A stretch of 16,764 nt of DNA, taken from Geobacter sp. (GTDB lineage: Bacteria; Desulfobacterota; Desulfuromonadia; Geobacterales; DSM-12255). The translations under genes and the position numbers were made by a program. The notes under the pieces are model-generated. The model made no database searches. It had not been told where the DNA came from and saw nothing but the letters and a program-made list of their open reading frames with translations. The stretch spans positions 1 to 16,764 of the forward strand of contig VEOV01000342.1 in NCBI GenBank assembly GCA_012026855.1, written 5' to 3'. Every line of letters starts with the position of its first letter. Within the stretch, counting starts at the first letter, position 1. Of the stretch, positions 1-7,759 are shown in pieces.

Positions 1-1
1 C

Positions 2-415
2 ACCAAGGCCGAATACGTACAGGCAGAGGAAGAGCGCCAGGTTCGCAAAGTAGAGGGTAACGCCGCCGATATCATGAAGTGGGAAGAGTACAAGTGTGAC
101 GATGCCGATGTTATCGTTGTTGCTTTCGGCTCTACCTCCCGTTCAGCTCGCTATGCTGTAGACGAAGCCCGCAAGCAAGGGATCAAGGCCGGTATGTTCC
201 GTCTGATCACCTTCTGGCCGTTCCCGGAAGCTCGTCTTCTGGAACTCTCCAAGCAGGCAAAAGGGTTCATTACTCCGGAAATGAACCTCGGCATGAGTCA
301 TGCCCTTGTTAAGGCTGCTGTAGAAGGGAACGCACCGGTGCTCGGCATATTCCGTGTAGATGGTGAGCCGATCAATCCTGGTCAGATCATCGACAAGATC
401 AAGGAGGTCAAGTAA
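2..415 (+). CDS. korA: 2-oxoglutarate:ferredoxin oxidoreductase, alpha subunit, C-terminal part
   Basis: This is the 3' end of a gene that begins before the window; the frame is open from base 2 with no start needed. The 137 visible residues are the C-terminal transketolase-like domain of a 2-oxoacid:ferredoxin oxidoreductase alpha subunit, with the typical VIVVAFGSTSRSARYAVDEA and GMFRLITFWPFPEARLLEL stretches. The enzyme converts 2-oxoglutarate, CoA and oxidised ferredoxin to succinyl-CoA, CO2 and reduced ferredoxin in the cytoplasm. The assignment to 2-oxoglutarate rather than another 2-oxoacid comes mainly from the separate alpha, beta and gamma genes that follow and is an inference. The stop codon (413-415) is one base from the korB start, and the korB ribosome-binding site (AAGGAGG, 401-407) lies inside this gene, so the two are probably translationally coupled. 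Confidence 0.9.
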   Translation, partial: TKAEYVQAEEERQVRKVEGNAADIMKWEEYKCDDADVIVVAFGSTSRSARYAVDEARKQGIKAGMFRLITFWPFPEARLLELSKQAKGFITPEMNLGMSHALVKAAVEGNAPVLGIFRVDGEPINPGQIIDKIKEVK

Positions 416-416
416 C

Positions 417-1235
417 ATGGCATTCGATTACGATAAGTATATCCGTCCCGGCAAGCTGCCGCATATCTGGTGTCCTGGTTGCGGTCACGGGATTGTTATG
501 AAAGGTCTGATCCGCGCTATTGATACCTGCGGACTCAAGAAAGAGAACACCGCCATTGTTTCCGGCATCGGCTGCGCCTCACGTCTCCCTGGCTACATGG
601 ACTGTTGCACCTTGCACACTGCCCATGGTCGTGCTGCAGCATTTGCTACAGGCGTCAAGATGGCAAAGCCTGAAATGGACGTCATTCTGGTCGGTGGCGA
701 TGGCGACGGTACTGCCATTGGTGGTAACCACTTCATCCACGCCTGCCGCCGTAATATCAACATGACTTACATCATCCTCAACAATAATATCTACGGCATG
801 ACCGGTGGCCAGTTTTCTCCCTGTACACCGACCGGCGCCAAGGCTTCAACCACTCCTTACGGCAATCCGGATCCAGGTTTTGATATCGCCAAGCTGGCTA
901 TCGGCGCCGGAGCATCCTTCGTTGCCCGTGGTACCGCTTTCCATGCCAACCAGATTGACAAGCTTATTGCCGAGGCTATCCAGCACAAAGGTTTCTCTGT
1001 CGTTGAAATTCTTGACGACTGCCCGACAACCTATGGCCGCCGTAACAAGTTCAAGTCGGTAATCGAGATGATGAACCGTCTGAAAGAAATTGCTGTGCCG
1101 GTGAAGGCTGCCGAGAAGATGAGCCCTGAGCAGCTGGTGGGCAAGGTTTTGACCGGTGTTCTGCATAAGGAAGAGAAGCCGGAGTACACCGAAGAGTACG
1201 CTAAGGTTATCCAGCGTTCCCAGGCCGCCAAGTAA
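417..1235 (+). CDS. korB: 2-oxoglutarate:ferredoxin oxidoreductase, beta subunit
   Basis: The beta subunit binds thiamine diphosphate and one [4Fe-4S] cluster in the cytoplasmic KOR complex. The protein is 272 residues. CPGCGHG carries C19 and C22; with C53 (GIGCASRLPGY) and C202 (DDCPTTYGRRN) these are the expected four cluster ligands. The thiamine-diphosphate/Mg motif is GDGDG at residues 94-98, followed by the NNNIYGMTGGQ segment. I chose the ATG at 417 because AAGGAGG at 401-407 precedes it at good spacing and the family normally starts just ahead of the CPGCG motif. The frame is open further upstream to 360, but that would only overlap korA. Next downstream is korC, 29 bases away. Confusion with a pyruvate or branched-chain 2-oxoacid beta subunit is possible, but the length and motif set fit KorB. 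Confidence 0.93.
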   Translation: MAFDYDKYIRPGKLPHIWCPGCGHGIVMKGLIRAIDTCGLKKENTAIVSGIGCASRLPGYMDCCTLHTAHGRAAAFATGVKMAKPEMDVILVGGDGDGTAIGGNHFIHACRRNINMTYIILNNNIYGMTGGQFSPCTPTGAKASTTPYGNPDPGFDIAKLAIGAGASFVARGTAFHANQIDKLIAEAIQHKGFSVVEILDDCPTTYGRRNKFKSVIEMMNRLKEIAVPVKAAEKMSPEQLVGKVLTGVLHKEEKPEYTEEYAKVIQRSQAAK

Positions 1236-1264
1236 TTACATTAAGGAAAAGGAGAGAACACAAG

Positions 1265-1807
1265 ATGTCACGTTATGAACTCAGATTTTCCGGTGCAGGC
1301 GGACAGGGACTGATCACTGCCGGAATTATCATGGCAAAAGCCGCTTCTATCTATCAGGGTAAACAGGCTGTCCAGTCACAGAGCTACGGCCCTGAAGCCC
1401 GTGGTGGCGCTTCCAAGTCGGAAGTTATCATCTCCGAGGAAATCATTGACTACCCAAAGATCACCAAGTGTGATGCTTTGCTGGCAATGACCCAGGAAGC
1501 TTGTAACAAATACAGCGATGATCTTAAAGAGGGTGGGGTGCTTCTTTATGATTCAGATCTGGTAACCAAGCTACCTGAAGGCAACTTCAAAAAGGTAGGT
1601 TTCAATATCATTAATACTGCCAAGAATGAAGTAGGGCGCGAGATCGTAGCCAATATCGTTGCTCTTGGCGCCATGGTTGCCTTGACCGGTCAGGTAACCC
1701 GTGAAAATGCTGAAAAGGCAGTTCTTTCCAGCGTTCCCGAGGCTTTCCTCGAGCTGAACAAGAAAGCCTTCAACATGGGTTTTGAAAAGGCACTTGCTGC
1801 CAAGTAA
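1265..1807 (+). CDS. korC: 2-oxoglutarate:ferredoxin oxidoreductase, gamma subunit
   Basis: The gamma subunit completes the KOR complex. The protein is 180 residues, the usual length for a stand-alone gamma chain. The N-terminus has the family hallmark SGAGGQGLITAG (glycine-rich, residues 9-20), and the segment VQSQSYGPEARGGASKSEV follows, both diagnostic of the POR/KOR gamma domain. The start is the ATG at 1265, preceded by GGAGAG at 1251-1256. It is the last gene of the kor cluster and ends 29 bases before a strong intrinsic terminator at 1837-1865. The gene order alpha-beta-gamma with short gaps shows a single transcription unit. A ferredoxin-like delta chain is not in the window; it may lie upstream. 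Confidence 0.92.
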   Translation: MSRYELRFSGAGGQGLITAGIIMAKAASIYQGKQAVQSQSYGPEARGGASKSEVIISEEIIDYPKITKCDALLAMTQEACNKYSDDLKEGGVLLYDSDLVTKLPEGNFKKVGFNIINTAKNEVGREIVANIVALGAMVALTGQVTRENAEKAVLSSVPEAFLELNKKAFNMGFEKALAAK

Positions 1808-1836
1808 AGATTGATTGCTAAAGCAGTTAGCAAAAA

Positions 1837-1865
1837 AAGCCCGGCTGATCAAGCCGGGCTTTTTT
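1837..1865 (+). terminator. Intrinsic terminator of the kor operon
   Basis: A perfect 10-bp stem, AAGCCCGGCT (1837-1846) with AGCCGGGCTT (1852-1861), encloses a 5-base loop, GATCA. It ends in six T residues (1860-1865). A run of A residues (1832-1838) precedes it, so the element could also work on the minus strand. It separates korC from the dedA-like gene. Confidence 0.92.
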
Positions 1866-1866
1866 G

Positions 1867-1894
1867 TTGCTTTAGCTTCAGAGAATGCTAAGAT
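1867..1894 (+). promoter_or_regulatory. Possible promoter for the dedA-like gene
   Basis: TTGCTT (1867-1872) and TAAGAT (1889-1894) are spaced 16 bases apart, and TG-N precedes the second box as in extended -10 promoters. The match is modest. Some promoter is needed here because a strong terminator lies immediately upstream and the dedA-like start follows at 1919. Confidence 0.28.
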
Positions 1895-1918
1895 TCCTCA
1901 TCGAAAAGGGGAGGGGTT

Positions 1919-2548
1919 TTGCAGGCCATATTGCGCGAATATCTTACCATCCATGGGTATTGGGTACTTTTTCTCTGGACGTTTCTGGAGGGGGAGGCTG
2001 GCCTGATTCTGGCCGGTTTTCTTGCTTTTCAGGGCTACTTTACCGTGCCGGGAGTCATGTTGACTGCCTTTGCCGGGGCTTTTTGCGGTGATCAGTTCTA
2101 TTTTTACCTTGGCAGGCTGAAAGGCAAGTACCTGCTTGCCCACTCACATTACCTGGTGCGCAAGCTGCGCAAAGGGCTGAAGCTGATTGAGAAATACGGC
2201 AATTTTGTTGCATTTGTCTCCCGTTTCACCTATGGGTTCCGGATTGTTCTGCCGATAATTCTCGGCATGACCCCGTTTTCAGGGGGCAGATTCGTCGTGC
2301 TGAACGTTGTCAGTGCTTTTGTCTGGGCAATAGCTTTTACCCTGGCAGGCTTTTTTTTCGGGAAGAGTGCCGAGCTTTTTGTCGGCGGTGATCTGAAGCG
2401 CTATGAACATTATCTGCTTGCCACCCTGGCAGGCATAATATTTCTTGTCTGGGTCGCTCATTTCCTGCACATCTGGATCAGAAAACAGCCTGCCCGCAGA
2501 AGATTGCAGCGGATGAAAGCCGCTTCTCTGCAGCGTGGCAGAGCTTAG
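1919..2548 (+). CDS. DedA family (VTT domain) integral membrane protein
   Basis: The protein is 209 residues with several hydrophobic segments, in the cytoplasmic membrane. The DedA/SNARE-associated (VTT) pattern is visible: an acidic residue in the first re-entrant helix (TFLEGEAG, E24 and E26), AGAFCGDQFYFYLGR around residues 52-66, and SRFTYGFRIVLPIILGM at 101-117 with the conserved arginines R102 and R108 and proline P112. DedA proteins support membrane homeostasis, with polyprenyl-phosphate or phospholipid flipping and proton-motive-force roles known for some members; the substrate here is unknown. The start is TTG at 1919. GGGGAGGGG (1908-1916) sits very close, and no ATG is available in frame. 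A second TTG at 1931 is an alternative. The 3' end overlaps the stop of the convergent ROK gene by 4 bases. Confidence 0.82.
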   Translation: MQAILREYLTIHGYWVLFLWTFLEGEAGLILAGFLAFQGYFTVPGVMLTAFAGAFCGDQFYFYLGRLKGKYLLAHSHYLVRKLRKGLKLIEKYGNFVAFVSRFTYGFRIVLPIILGMTPFSGGRFVVLNVVSAFVWAIAFTLAGFFFGKSAELFVGGDLKRYEHYLLATLAGIIFLVWVAHFLHIWIRKQPARRRLQRMKAASLQRGRA

Positions 2549-3528
2549 TCAACCAGCTGCCAGGCTGCAGCTGCCGCTCCCAGCAGACCGGCGTTGTCGC
2601 CAAGTTCCCCCTTCAGTACCAGCAAGCCTTCTCTGGCTGACGGGTAAGCTCTTTTGTGCAACTCTGCAGAAATATATGGTCCTAACAGTGTAAAACTCTC
2701 CGCTACGCCGCCGCCGATAATAACCGCTTCCAGGTCCAGCAGATTCACCGCAGATGCAGCGGCAATGCCAAGGTAGCGACCTGCCATCTCCAGGCATTCG
2801 ACTGCGACACTGTCGCCGGCAAAGGCAGCAGAGGCTATCTGGGCAGCAGTAATACTTTCAATACGATCAGCGAGTGAACTGTTCCGTCCCATGGACAACA
2901 GCTCCATGGCGGTAAGGACAATGCCGCTTGCTGAGGCGTACTGCTCCAGGCAGCCTTGATTACCACAGCTGCACACTCTGCCATCAGGTTCAACTGTTGC
3001 ATGACCATATTCTGCCGCTATTCCTCTCCTGCCTGCCCAGACCCGTTTATCAAGTACCAGTCCCGAGCCGACCCCAGTGCCGAGAGTGAAATGAATAAAC
3101 GAATCAAAAGGGCGACCAGCGCCGTATGTCAGTTCTGCAAAGGCTGCGGCATTGGCATCATTCAGCATGATTGCGGGCAGGTGCACTGTTGCGGCCAGCC
3201 ACTCTCGCAGGTTGAAGCCGACCAGTGGTGCGAGGTTTACAGAGGACAGTACCCTTCCGGAGCTGTCAGCGGCACCCGGAACACCGGCGCCAACAGCCCT
3301 GATGCTCACAGCAGTTGCAGTGGCAAAGTCAGTAAGTGCCTGAACACACTCGCTGAGGCTGGCAAGAAACCGGTCGATGCCGTCAGCAATTCTGCAGGGC
3401 TTGGAGAGGCGTTTGAGGATGAACCCTTCTCTGCTGACCAATGCCATGCGCAGATTTGTTCCGCCAATATCAATGGCTAATACTGCAGATGAAGCGGTTC
3501 CTGGGTGGGGGTGAGCATCTGGTTGCAT
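2545..3528 (-). CDS. ROK family sugar kinase (glucokinase-like)
   Basis: A cytoplasmic ATP-dependent sugar kinase of 327 residues. The ROK/ASKHA landmarks are in order: ATP phosphate loop DIGGT (residues 20-24), LNDANAAAFAE with the likely catalytic base D124, LGTGVGSG (149-156), AAEYGH (171-176), and the zinc-binding motif CSCGNQGCLE (186-195). IIGGG follows near residue 270. There is no N-terminal helix-turn-helix, so it is a kinase and not a ROK/NagC/XylR regulator. Glucose is the likeliest substrate, but N-acetylmannosamine, fructose or another hexose cannot be excluded from sequence. The ATG at 3528 has an AAGGA (minus strand, at 3538-3542) 9 bases ahead. It is transcribed divergently from malic enzyme and converges with the dedA-like gene. 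The first 13 residues are a non-conserved extension before the kinase fold. Confidence 0.85.
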   Translation of the reverse strand: MQPDAHPHPGTASSAVLAIDIGGTNLRMALVSREGFILKRLSKPCRIADGIDRFLASLSECVQALTDFATATAVSIRAVGAGVPGAADSSGRVLSSVNLAPLVGFNLREWLAATVHLPAIMLNDANAAAFAELTYGAGRPFDSFIHFTLGTGVGSGLVLDKRVWAGRRGIAAEYGHATVEPDGRVCSCGNQGCLEQYASASGIVLTAMELLSMGRNSSLADRIESITAAQIASAAFAGDSVAVECLEMAGRYLGIAAASAVNLLDLEAVIIGGGVAESFTLLGPYISAELHKRAYPSAREGLLVLKGELGDNAGLLGAAAAAWQLVD

Positions 3529-3551
3529 GATCCCGAATCCTTGTAATAATG

Positions 3552-3661
3552 TTCTACTAAAGTGACTAAAGTTATTATGATGCGGTCAGCTCATGTATTA
3601 TTCTTCATCTTTTCATATATTACAAGTAGTTGCGTTTTGAACCCGTTTTATTTTAGTAGAA
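3552..3661. repeat. Repeated TTTAGT elements, possible operator sites
   Basis: TTCTACTAAA (3552-3561) and its exact reverse complement TTTAGTAGAA (3652-3661) form a 10-bp inverted repeat 100 bases apart. On the minus strand the first copy is preceded by a second, near-identical unit: ACTTTAGTC then ACTTTAGTA, a 9-base tandem period at about 3553-3570. The two sites bracket the candidate promoter of the ROK gene (3597-3625). This is a layout compatible with a repressor bound on both sides, but no known regulator motif is recognised and AT-rich DNA can produce such matches by chance. Confidence 0.3.
3597..3625 (-). promoter_or_regulatory. Candidate promoter of the ROK kinase gene
   Basis: On the minus strand TTGTAA (3625-3620) and AATAAT (3602-3597) are 17 bases apart, matching the sigma-70 consensus at 4 of 6 and 5 of 6 positions. 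A transcript would start near 3590 and have a leader of about 60 bases before the ATG at 3528. Confidence 0.42.
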
Positions 3662-3690
3662 TGCGGGTATATTTTTTACTGACAATAAAC

Positions 3691-3720
3691 TTGACACAAA
3701 TAAGTCATACGGTTTATCTT
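3691..3720 (+). promoter_or_regulatory. Possible promoter for malic enzyme
   Basis: A perfect -35 hexamer TTGACA lies at 3691-3696. The best -10 candidate 16-17 bases on is poor (TTTATC, 3713-3718). If used, the transcript would carry a leader of roughly 90 bases before the ATG at 3819. No sigma-54 GG-N10-GC pair was found in the same stretch. Confidence 0.3.
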
Positions 3721-3818
3721 GCAAAGAATTGATTAAATAGCTGGTTACCATCATATCCGGTTTGTAAGCGGCACCATTCGTTTTTAACACAGCTAAAACA
3801 TGGAGGTTGTATAAAACA

Positions 3819-6074
3819 ATGACCAAGAAACTTAGTCCACTTGAATATCACTCAATGGGTAGAAAAGGGAAGATAGAAGTTATCGCTACCAAGCCATGTC
3901 AGACTGCACGCGATCTGTCGCTTGCCTATTCACCGGGCGTAGCAGAGCCATGTCTTGAAATTGAGAAAAACCCAGAAGATGCCTATAAGTATACTGCCAA
4001 GGGCAACCTGGTTGCGGTTGTCTCCAACGGTACCGCGGTTCTTGGTCTCGGTAATCTCGGCGCCCTGGCCGGAAAACCGGTCATGGAAGGGAAGGGGATC
4101 CTTTTCAAGCGCTTTGCCGATATTGATGTTTTCGACATCGAGCTGGACACCGAGAATCCCGATGAAATCATTCGCGCCTGTCAGCTGCTTGAGCCGACTT
4201 TTGGCGGCATCAACCTGGAAGACATCAAGGCTCCCGAATGCTTTTATATCGAAGAGAAGCTGAAGGAGACCATGAACATCCCCGTATTCCATGATGATCA
4301 GCACGGCACTGCCATTATTTCGGCCGCCGGTTTGATCAATGCGCTGCTGCTGGTCGGCAAGAGTATTGGCGACATCCGTTTGGTAGTGAACGGCGCCGGT
4401 GCTGCTGCCATCGCCTGTGCCAATCTGGTGATTTCTCTCGGTCTCAAGCCGAAGAATCTGATCATGTGCGATACCAAAGGGGTAATCTATCAGGGGCGCA
4501 CCGAGGGGATGAACAAGTACAAGGAGCGCTTTGCCGTTGACACGTCGCTGCGGACTCTGGAGGAGGCGGCAGTCGGGGCCGATGTCCTGTTCGGCCTCTC
4601 TTCCAAGGGGGCATTTACTGCTGAAATGATCCGGACAATGGCTGCCAATCCGATTATTTTCGCCATGGCAAATCCGGACCCGGAGATCACGCCGGAAGAG
4701 GCCCACGCAGTGCGCGGCGATGTCCTGATCGCCACCGGCCGTTCCGACTATCCTAATCAGGTTAATAATGTTCTCGGCTTTCCGTTTATCTTCCGTGGCG
4801 CCCTTGATGTCAGGGCGACTACGATCAATGAAGAGATGAAGATCGCGGCAGTGTTCGCTTTGGCGGAACTGGCCCGCGAAGAGTGCCCCGACTCGGTCTG
4901 TCGCGCCTACGGCAATTTGAAATTCGCTTTCGGTCGCGACTACATTATTCCCAAACCGTTCGATCCGCGAGCATTGCTGCGGGTAGCACCGGCTATTGCC
5001 AAGGCGGCCATGCTCTCCGGCGTCGCACGGCAGCCGATCGAGGATATGGAAAAATATGTCGAGCATCTCGAGACCCTGCAGGGACCTGCCAAGGAGACTC
5101 TGCGGATGATCATCAACAAGGCGAAGAGCGATCCAAAGCGCATCGTCTTCCCGGAAGGCGACAACGAGAAGATCCTCCGTGCCGCCAGCACTTTGATAGA
5201 GGAGGGGATTGCCACGCCGATTCTGATCGGCAATGAGGACAAGATCAAGGCAAACATCGAAGAGCTGGGGATTGAGCTGAACGGTGTCACCATCATTGAT
5301 CCTGCCACCTATGAAAAATCGGAAGAGTATGCCCAGGAACTGTACAGGCTCCGCCAGAGAAAGGGGCTAACCCAGACAGAGGCGAAAAGAATCATAACCA
5401 GGAAATCCCGTACCCATTTTGGCTGCATGATGGTGCGTCAGGGCGATGCTGATACCCTGCTTTCCGGTATCGATACCCACTACCCGGAAACTATCAGGCC
5501 TGCCCTTGAGGTTATCGGCAAGCAGCAGGGACTTTCCAGTGTCCATGGCCTTTACATGATGGTCTTCAAGAAGGGGATCTTCTTCCTGGCCGATACCACT
5601 GTCTGCATCGATCCTACTGCGGATGAACTTGCTGAGACAGCCATACTTGCCGCCGAGAAAGCGAAAATGCTGGAAGTTGAACCTTCTGTCGCCATGTTGT
5701 CGTTCTCCAATTTCGGCTCGGTAAATCACCCCCTGACACAAAAGGTGAAGAAGGCCACCGAGATTGTCAAGCAGAAGGCCCCGGAATTGATTGTTGACGG
5801 TGAGATGCAGTCAGATACAGCAGTCGTGTCGGAGATCCTGCAGAAGAGCTTCCCCTTTGCCAATCTCAAGGACGCTGCCAACATCCTTATTTTCCCCGAT
5901 CTCAACTCCGGCAACATCTGCTACAAACTGTTGCACCATCTTGGTGAAGCCGAGGCCATCGGGCCGATTCTCATGGGGATGAACAAGCCGGTGCATGTGC
6001 TGCAGCGTGGTGATGATGTCAATGACATTGTCAACATGGCTGCCATTGCCGTTGTCGACGCCCAGAACAGCTGA
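3819..6074 (+). CDS. maeB: Malic enzyme with C-terminal phosphotransacetylase-like domain (MaeB type)
   Basis: Cytoplasmic oxidative decarboxylation of malate to pyruvate with NADP+ or NAD+. The protein is 751 residues, the normal length of the large MaeB type. The malic domain comes first: LAYSPGVAEPC (catalytic Tyr37), GKGILFKRFADIDVFDIEL (catalytic Lys97), NLEDIK and FHDDQHGTAI (metal ligands near 134-135 and 159-160). A dinucleotide-binding domain follows with NGAGAAAIA (about 191-199) and MANPDPEI. From about residue 430 (RIVFPEGDNEKILRAA) to the end is a phosphate acetyl/butyryltransferase-like domain, which in MaeB proteins is usually regulatory (acetyl-CoA sensing) and not catalytic. 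I chose the ATG at 3819 because GGAGG at 3802-3806 precedes it. A TTG at 3807 would abut that site. It is monocistronic, with a terminator at 6111. NADP+ preference is a family-based guess. Confidence 0.93.
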   Translation: MTKKLSPLEYHSMGRKGKIEVIATKPCQTARDLSLAYSPGVAEPCLEIEKNPEDAYKYTAKGNLVAVVSNGTAVLGLGNLGALAGKPVMEGKGILFKRFADIDVFDIELDTENPDEIIRACQLLEPTFGGINLEDIKAPECFYIEEKLKETMNIPVFHDDQHGTAIISAAGLINALLLVGKSIGDIRLVVNGAGAAAIACANLVISLGLKPKNLIMCDTKGVIYQGRTEGMNKYKERFAVDTSLRTLEEAAVGADVLFGLSSKGAFTAEMIRTMAANPIIFAMANPDPEITPEEAHAVRGDVLIATGRSDYPNQVNNVLGFPFIFRGALDVRATTINEEMKIAAVFALAELAREECPDSVCRAYGNLKFAFGRDYIIPKPFDPRALLRVAPAIAKAAMLSGVARQPIEDMEKYVEHLETLQGPAKETLRMIINKAKSDPKRIVFPEGDNEKILRAASTLIEEGIATPILIGNEDKIKANIEELGIELNGVTIIDPATYEKSEEYAQELYRLRQRKGLTQTEAKRIITRKSRTHFGCMMVRQGDADTLLSGIDTHYPETIRPALEVIGKQQGLSSVHGLYMMVFKKGIFFLADTTVCIDPTADELAETAILAAEKAKMLEVEPSVAMLSFSNFGSVNHPLTQKVKKATEIVKQKAPELIVDGEMQSDTAVVSEILQKSFPFANLKDAANILIFPDLNSGNICYKLLHHLGEAEAIGPILMGMNKPVHVLQRGDDVNDIVNMAAIAVVDAQNS

Positions 6075-6110
6075 ATCTTGACAGCGTAGCTAACATTAAC
6101 CGCTATTTTG

Positions 6111-6138
6111 GCCCGGCAGAAACTGCCGGGCTTTTTTT
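6111..6138 (+). terminator. Intrinsic terminator after malic enzyme
   Basis: A perfect 9-bp stem, GCCCGGCAG (6111-6119) with CTGCCGGGC (6123-6131), has a 3-base AAA loop and is followed by seven T residues (6132-6138). Confidence 0.93.
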
Positions 6139-6146
6139 ATGTCCGT

Positions 6147-6175
6147 TTGACAGAAGTTGGAAATGAGGCTATTTT
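6147..6175 (+). promoter_or_regulatory. Promoter of the exported FG-GAP-like protein gene
   Basis: A perfect TTGACA (6147-6152) and TATTTT (6170-6175, 4 of 6) are spaced exactly 17 bases apart. Transcription would start near 6182, which makes a TTG start at 6183 unlikely and supports the ATG at 6204. The site follows directly after the maeB terminator. Confidence 0.55.
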
Positions 6176-6203
6176 AAAGTGATTGCAACCTGGAATAGTA
6201 ATC

Positions 6204-7748
6204 ATGATTGCCAGGCGATATTTATACTGCATGCTGCTGGTCTGGTTGATTGCCGGCGTTCAGCCTTGTGAGGCTGCCAAGGTAAAGGCGTACGTCAATA
6301 AGTTTTCAGTATCAACCACGGACAACCGGGATGAGCTGAAGACTACACTGCAGACTCTGCTCATGTCCCGGCTGAACAGTGATGAAATCCAGGCGGTGGA
6401 TAGCCCGACTGACGCTGAAATCCAGGTTTGGGGCAGCTATTTTGTCTTTGGTACTGTTTTCAGTATCGATGCCCTGGTTAAAACCAGTGCCGGCGGATTT
6501 ATAGACAGGGTATATGTTCAGGGGGATAGCCAGAACGACCTGCTGCCTTCAGTAGTCTTGCTGGCCAAGCATCTCCGTCGCTCGATCCTGAAAGGCAATC
6601 CTGCCCTCGCCACTAAAGTGAGTGATGCTCCCTTACCAACATCAGTTGAAAAAGTCGTTACTGATGTTCAGAAGAAGGAGGCATTTTCAAGGGTAAAGAC
6701 TGAAAAAATCAAGCCGGTCCAGGTTAAAAATGCAGGCAGCAAGGCTGAGATGCCTGAACCCAAAGACGAACAAATAAGCCCTGCTGAAAAGACATGGACC
6801 AGTCAAAGACTTCCCGAAAGCATGACCAGTATGGCAATCGGCAGGGTCCTGCCTGACAAGGGGACCGAGGTTTTCCTCACCGGAGAAAGATATCTGCGCT
6901 ATTATCTCAGAACCAAGAACCTGCAGTTCATAACCGCAGTTGCTTTTAATCCGGATGAAAAGATTCTGGGTGTCGACGTGGCCGACCTGGACCACGATCA
7001 GTCCCAGGAGGTATACGTAACAGTTCTGAAGGGCGGGGTGCCGGCATCCCAGGTTTATCTGCTGGAAAACAACCAGTTCAGGAAGATTGCTGACAATATC
7101 CCCTATGTTCTCAGAAGCATTGCTCTTGAAGGGAAAGAGCGAAAAATTTATGCCCAGAAATTTGACAGCAGCGGCCAGCCAAGCGGTGAAGTCCTGCAGC
7201 TTAATAAGAGGGGTACTGATTTCATCGCTGAAAAACCTCTCCAGCTCCCTCCGTTAGCCAATGTCTACAACTTCAACAGCTTTACCAGCGCAAAAGGGAA
7301 GCAGCTTTATGTTGTCAGTCATCCCAGTGGTTATCTGATGGTCTACTCGGCTGACAATAAACTCCTCTGGAAAAGCCGCGACAAGTTTGGCGGCAGTGAG
7401 GCTCTCCTCTGCCAGTCAGATACCAAAGAGTCGTCAGCTTCGCTATGCAGCGCCTATCTTCCCCAACGACTCCAGGTTAGTAAGTCTGGCGAAGTCTACG
7501 TCGTGCGCAATACCGGCCTGACCGGCAGCGGCATGACTCGACATTACACAAAAAGCAGTATAGTAAAATTCTTCTGGAATGGTTTTGCTCTGCAGGAGAG
7601 GTGGCGCCAGGAGCAGAGCAACAGTTACCTTGCGGATTTTTCCTTCGACGAGCAGGCAAAAGAGCTGCTGCTGCTTGAAGTCGAGCCGATAACCGCTGCC
7701 CTGGAGGATAGAGGCAGTGCTGTTGTGGTAAAAAAAATAAGCAAGTAA
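6204..7748 (+). CDS. Exported protein with FG-GAP/VCBS-like motif, function unknown
   Basis: The protein is 514 residues from the ATG at 6204. It starts with a signal peptide (IARRY, then a hydrophobic run, cleavage probably after about residue 25, CEAA|K), so it is periplasmic or outer-membrane associated. Residues 27-130 resemble the alpha/beta N-terminal domains that precede beta-propellers in similar exported proteins (TolB/CsgG-like feel, not a firm match). A Lys/Glu/Pro-rich linker spans about 140-200. From about 200 to the end the protein is beta-rich with one clear FG-GAP-type calcium loop, VADLDHDQSQEVYV (259-272), suggesting an incomplete beta-propeller. C403 and C415 could form a disulfide. 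A weak GGA lies 9 bases before the ATG; a TTG at 6183 is the alternative. It ends 11 bases from the convergent DsbD-N-like gene. Function is unrecognised. Confidence 0.68.
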   Translation: MIARRYLYCMLLVWLIAGVQPCEAAKVKAYVNKFSVSTTDNRDELKTTLQTLLMSRLNSDEIQAVDSPTDAEIQVWGSYFVFGTVFSIDALVKTSAGGFIDRVYVQGDSQNDLLPSVVLLAKHLRRSILKGNPALATKVSDAPLPTSVEKVVTDVQKKEAFSRVKTEKIKPVQVKNAGSKAEMPEPKDEQISPAEKTWTSQRLPESMTSMAIGRVLPDKGTEVFLTGERYLRYYLRTKNLQFITAVAFNPDEKILGVDVADLDHDQSQEVYVTVLKGGVPASQVYLLENNQFRKIADNIPYVLRSIALEGKERKIYAQKFDSSGQPSGEVLQLNKRGTDFIAEKPLQLPPLANVYNFNSFTSAKGKQLYVVSHPSGYLMVYSADNKLLWKSRDKFGGSEALLCQSDTKESSASLCSAYLPQRLQVSKSGEVYVVRNTGLTGSGMTRHYTKSSIVKFFWNGFALQERWRQEQSNSYLADFSFDEQAKELLLLEVEPITAALEDRGSAVVVKKISK

Positions 7749-7759
7749 AGTGCGGAATG

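Noticed and set aside
360..416. A longer korB starting at 360
   Set aside because: The extra 19 residues (MVSRSILVRSSTRSRRSSN) are a frame-shifted reading of korA. The good ribosome-binding site at 401-407 fits the ATG at 417.
2956..3480. A 174-codon plus-strand open frame across the ROK gene
   Set aside because: The opposite strand carries the full set of ROK motifs. The plus-strand product has no domain-like pattern and no start signal.
3662..3818. A sigma-54 promoter or riboswitch ahead of maeB
   Set aside because: No GG-N10-GC pair with the right spacing was seen, and no conserved riboswitch core or long stem set could be recognised in the leader.
3930..5066. A 378-codon open frame on the minus strand, antisense to maeB
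   Set aside because: It lies wholly inside a clearly coding gene, has no ribosome-binding site or recognisable domain, and its composition is what the complement of maeB codons gives.
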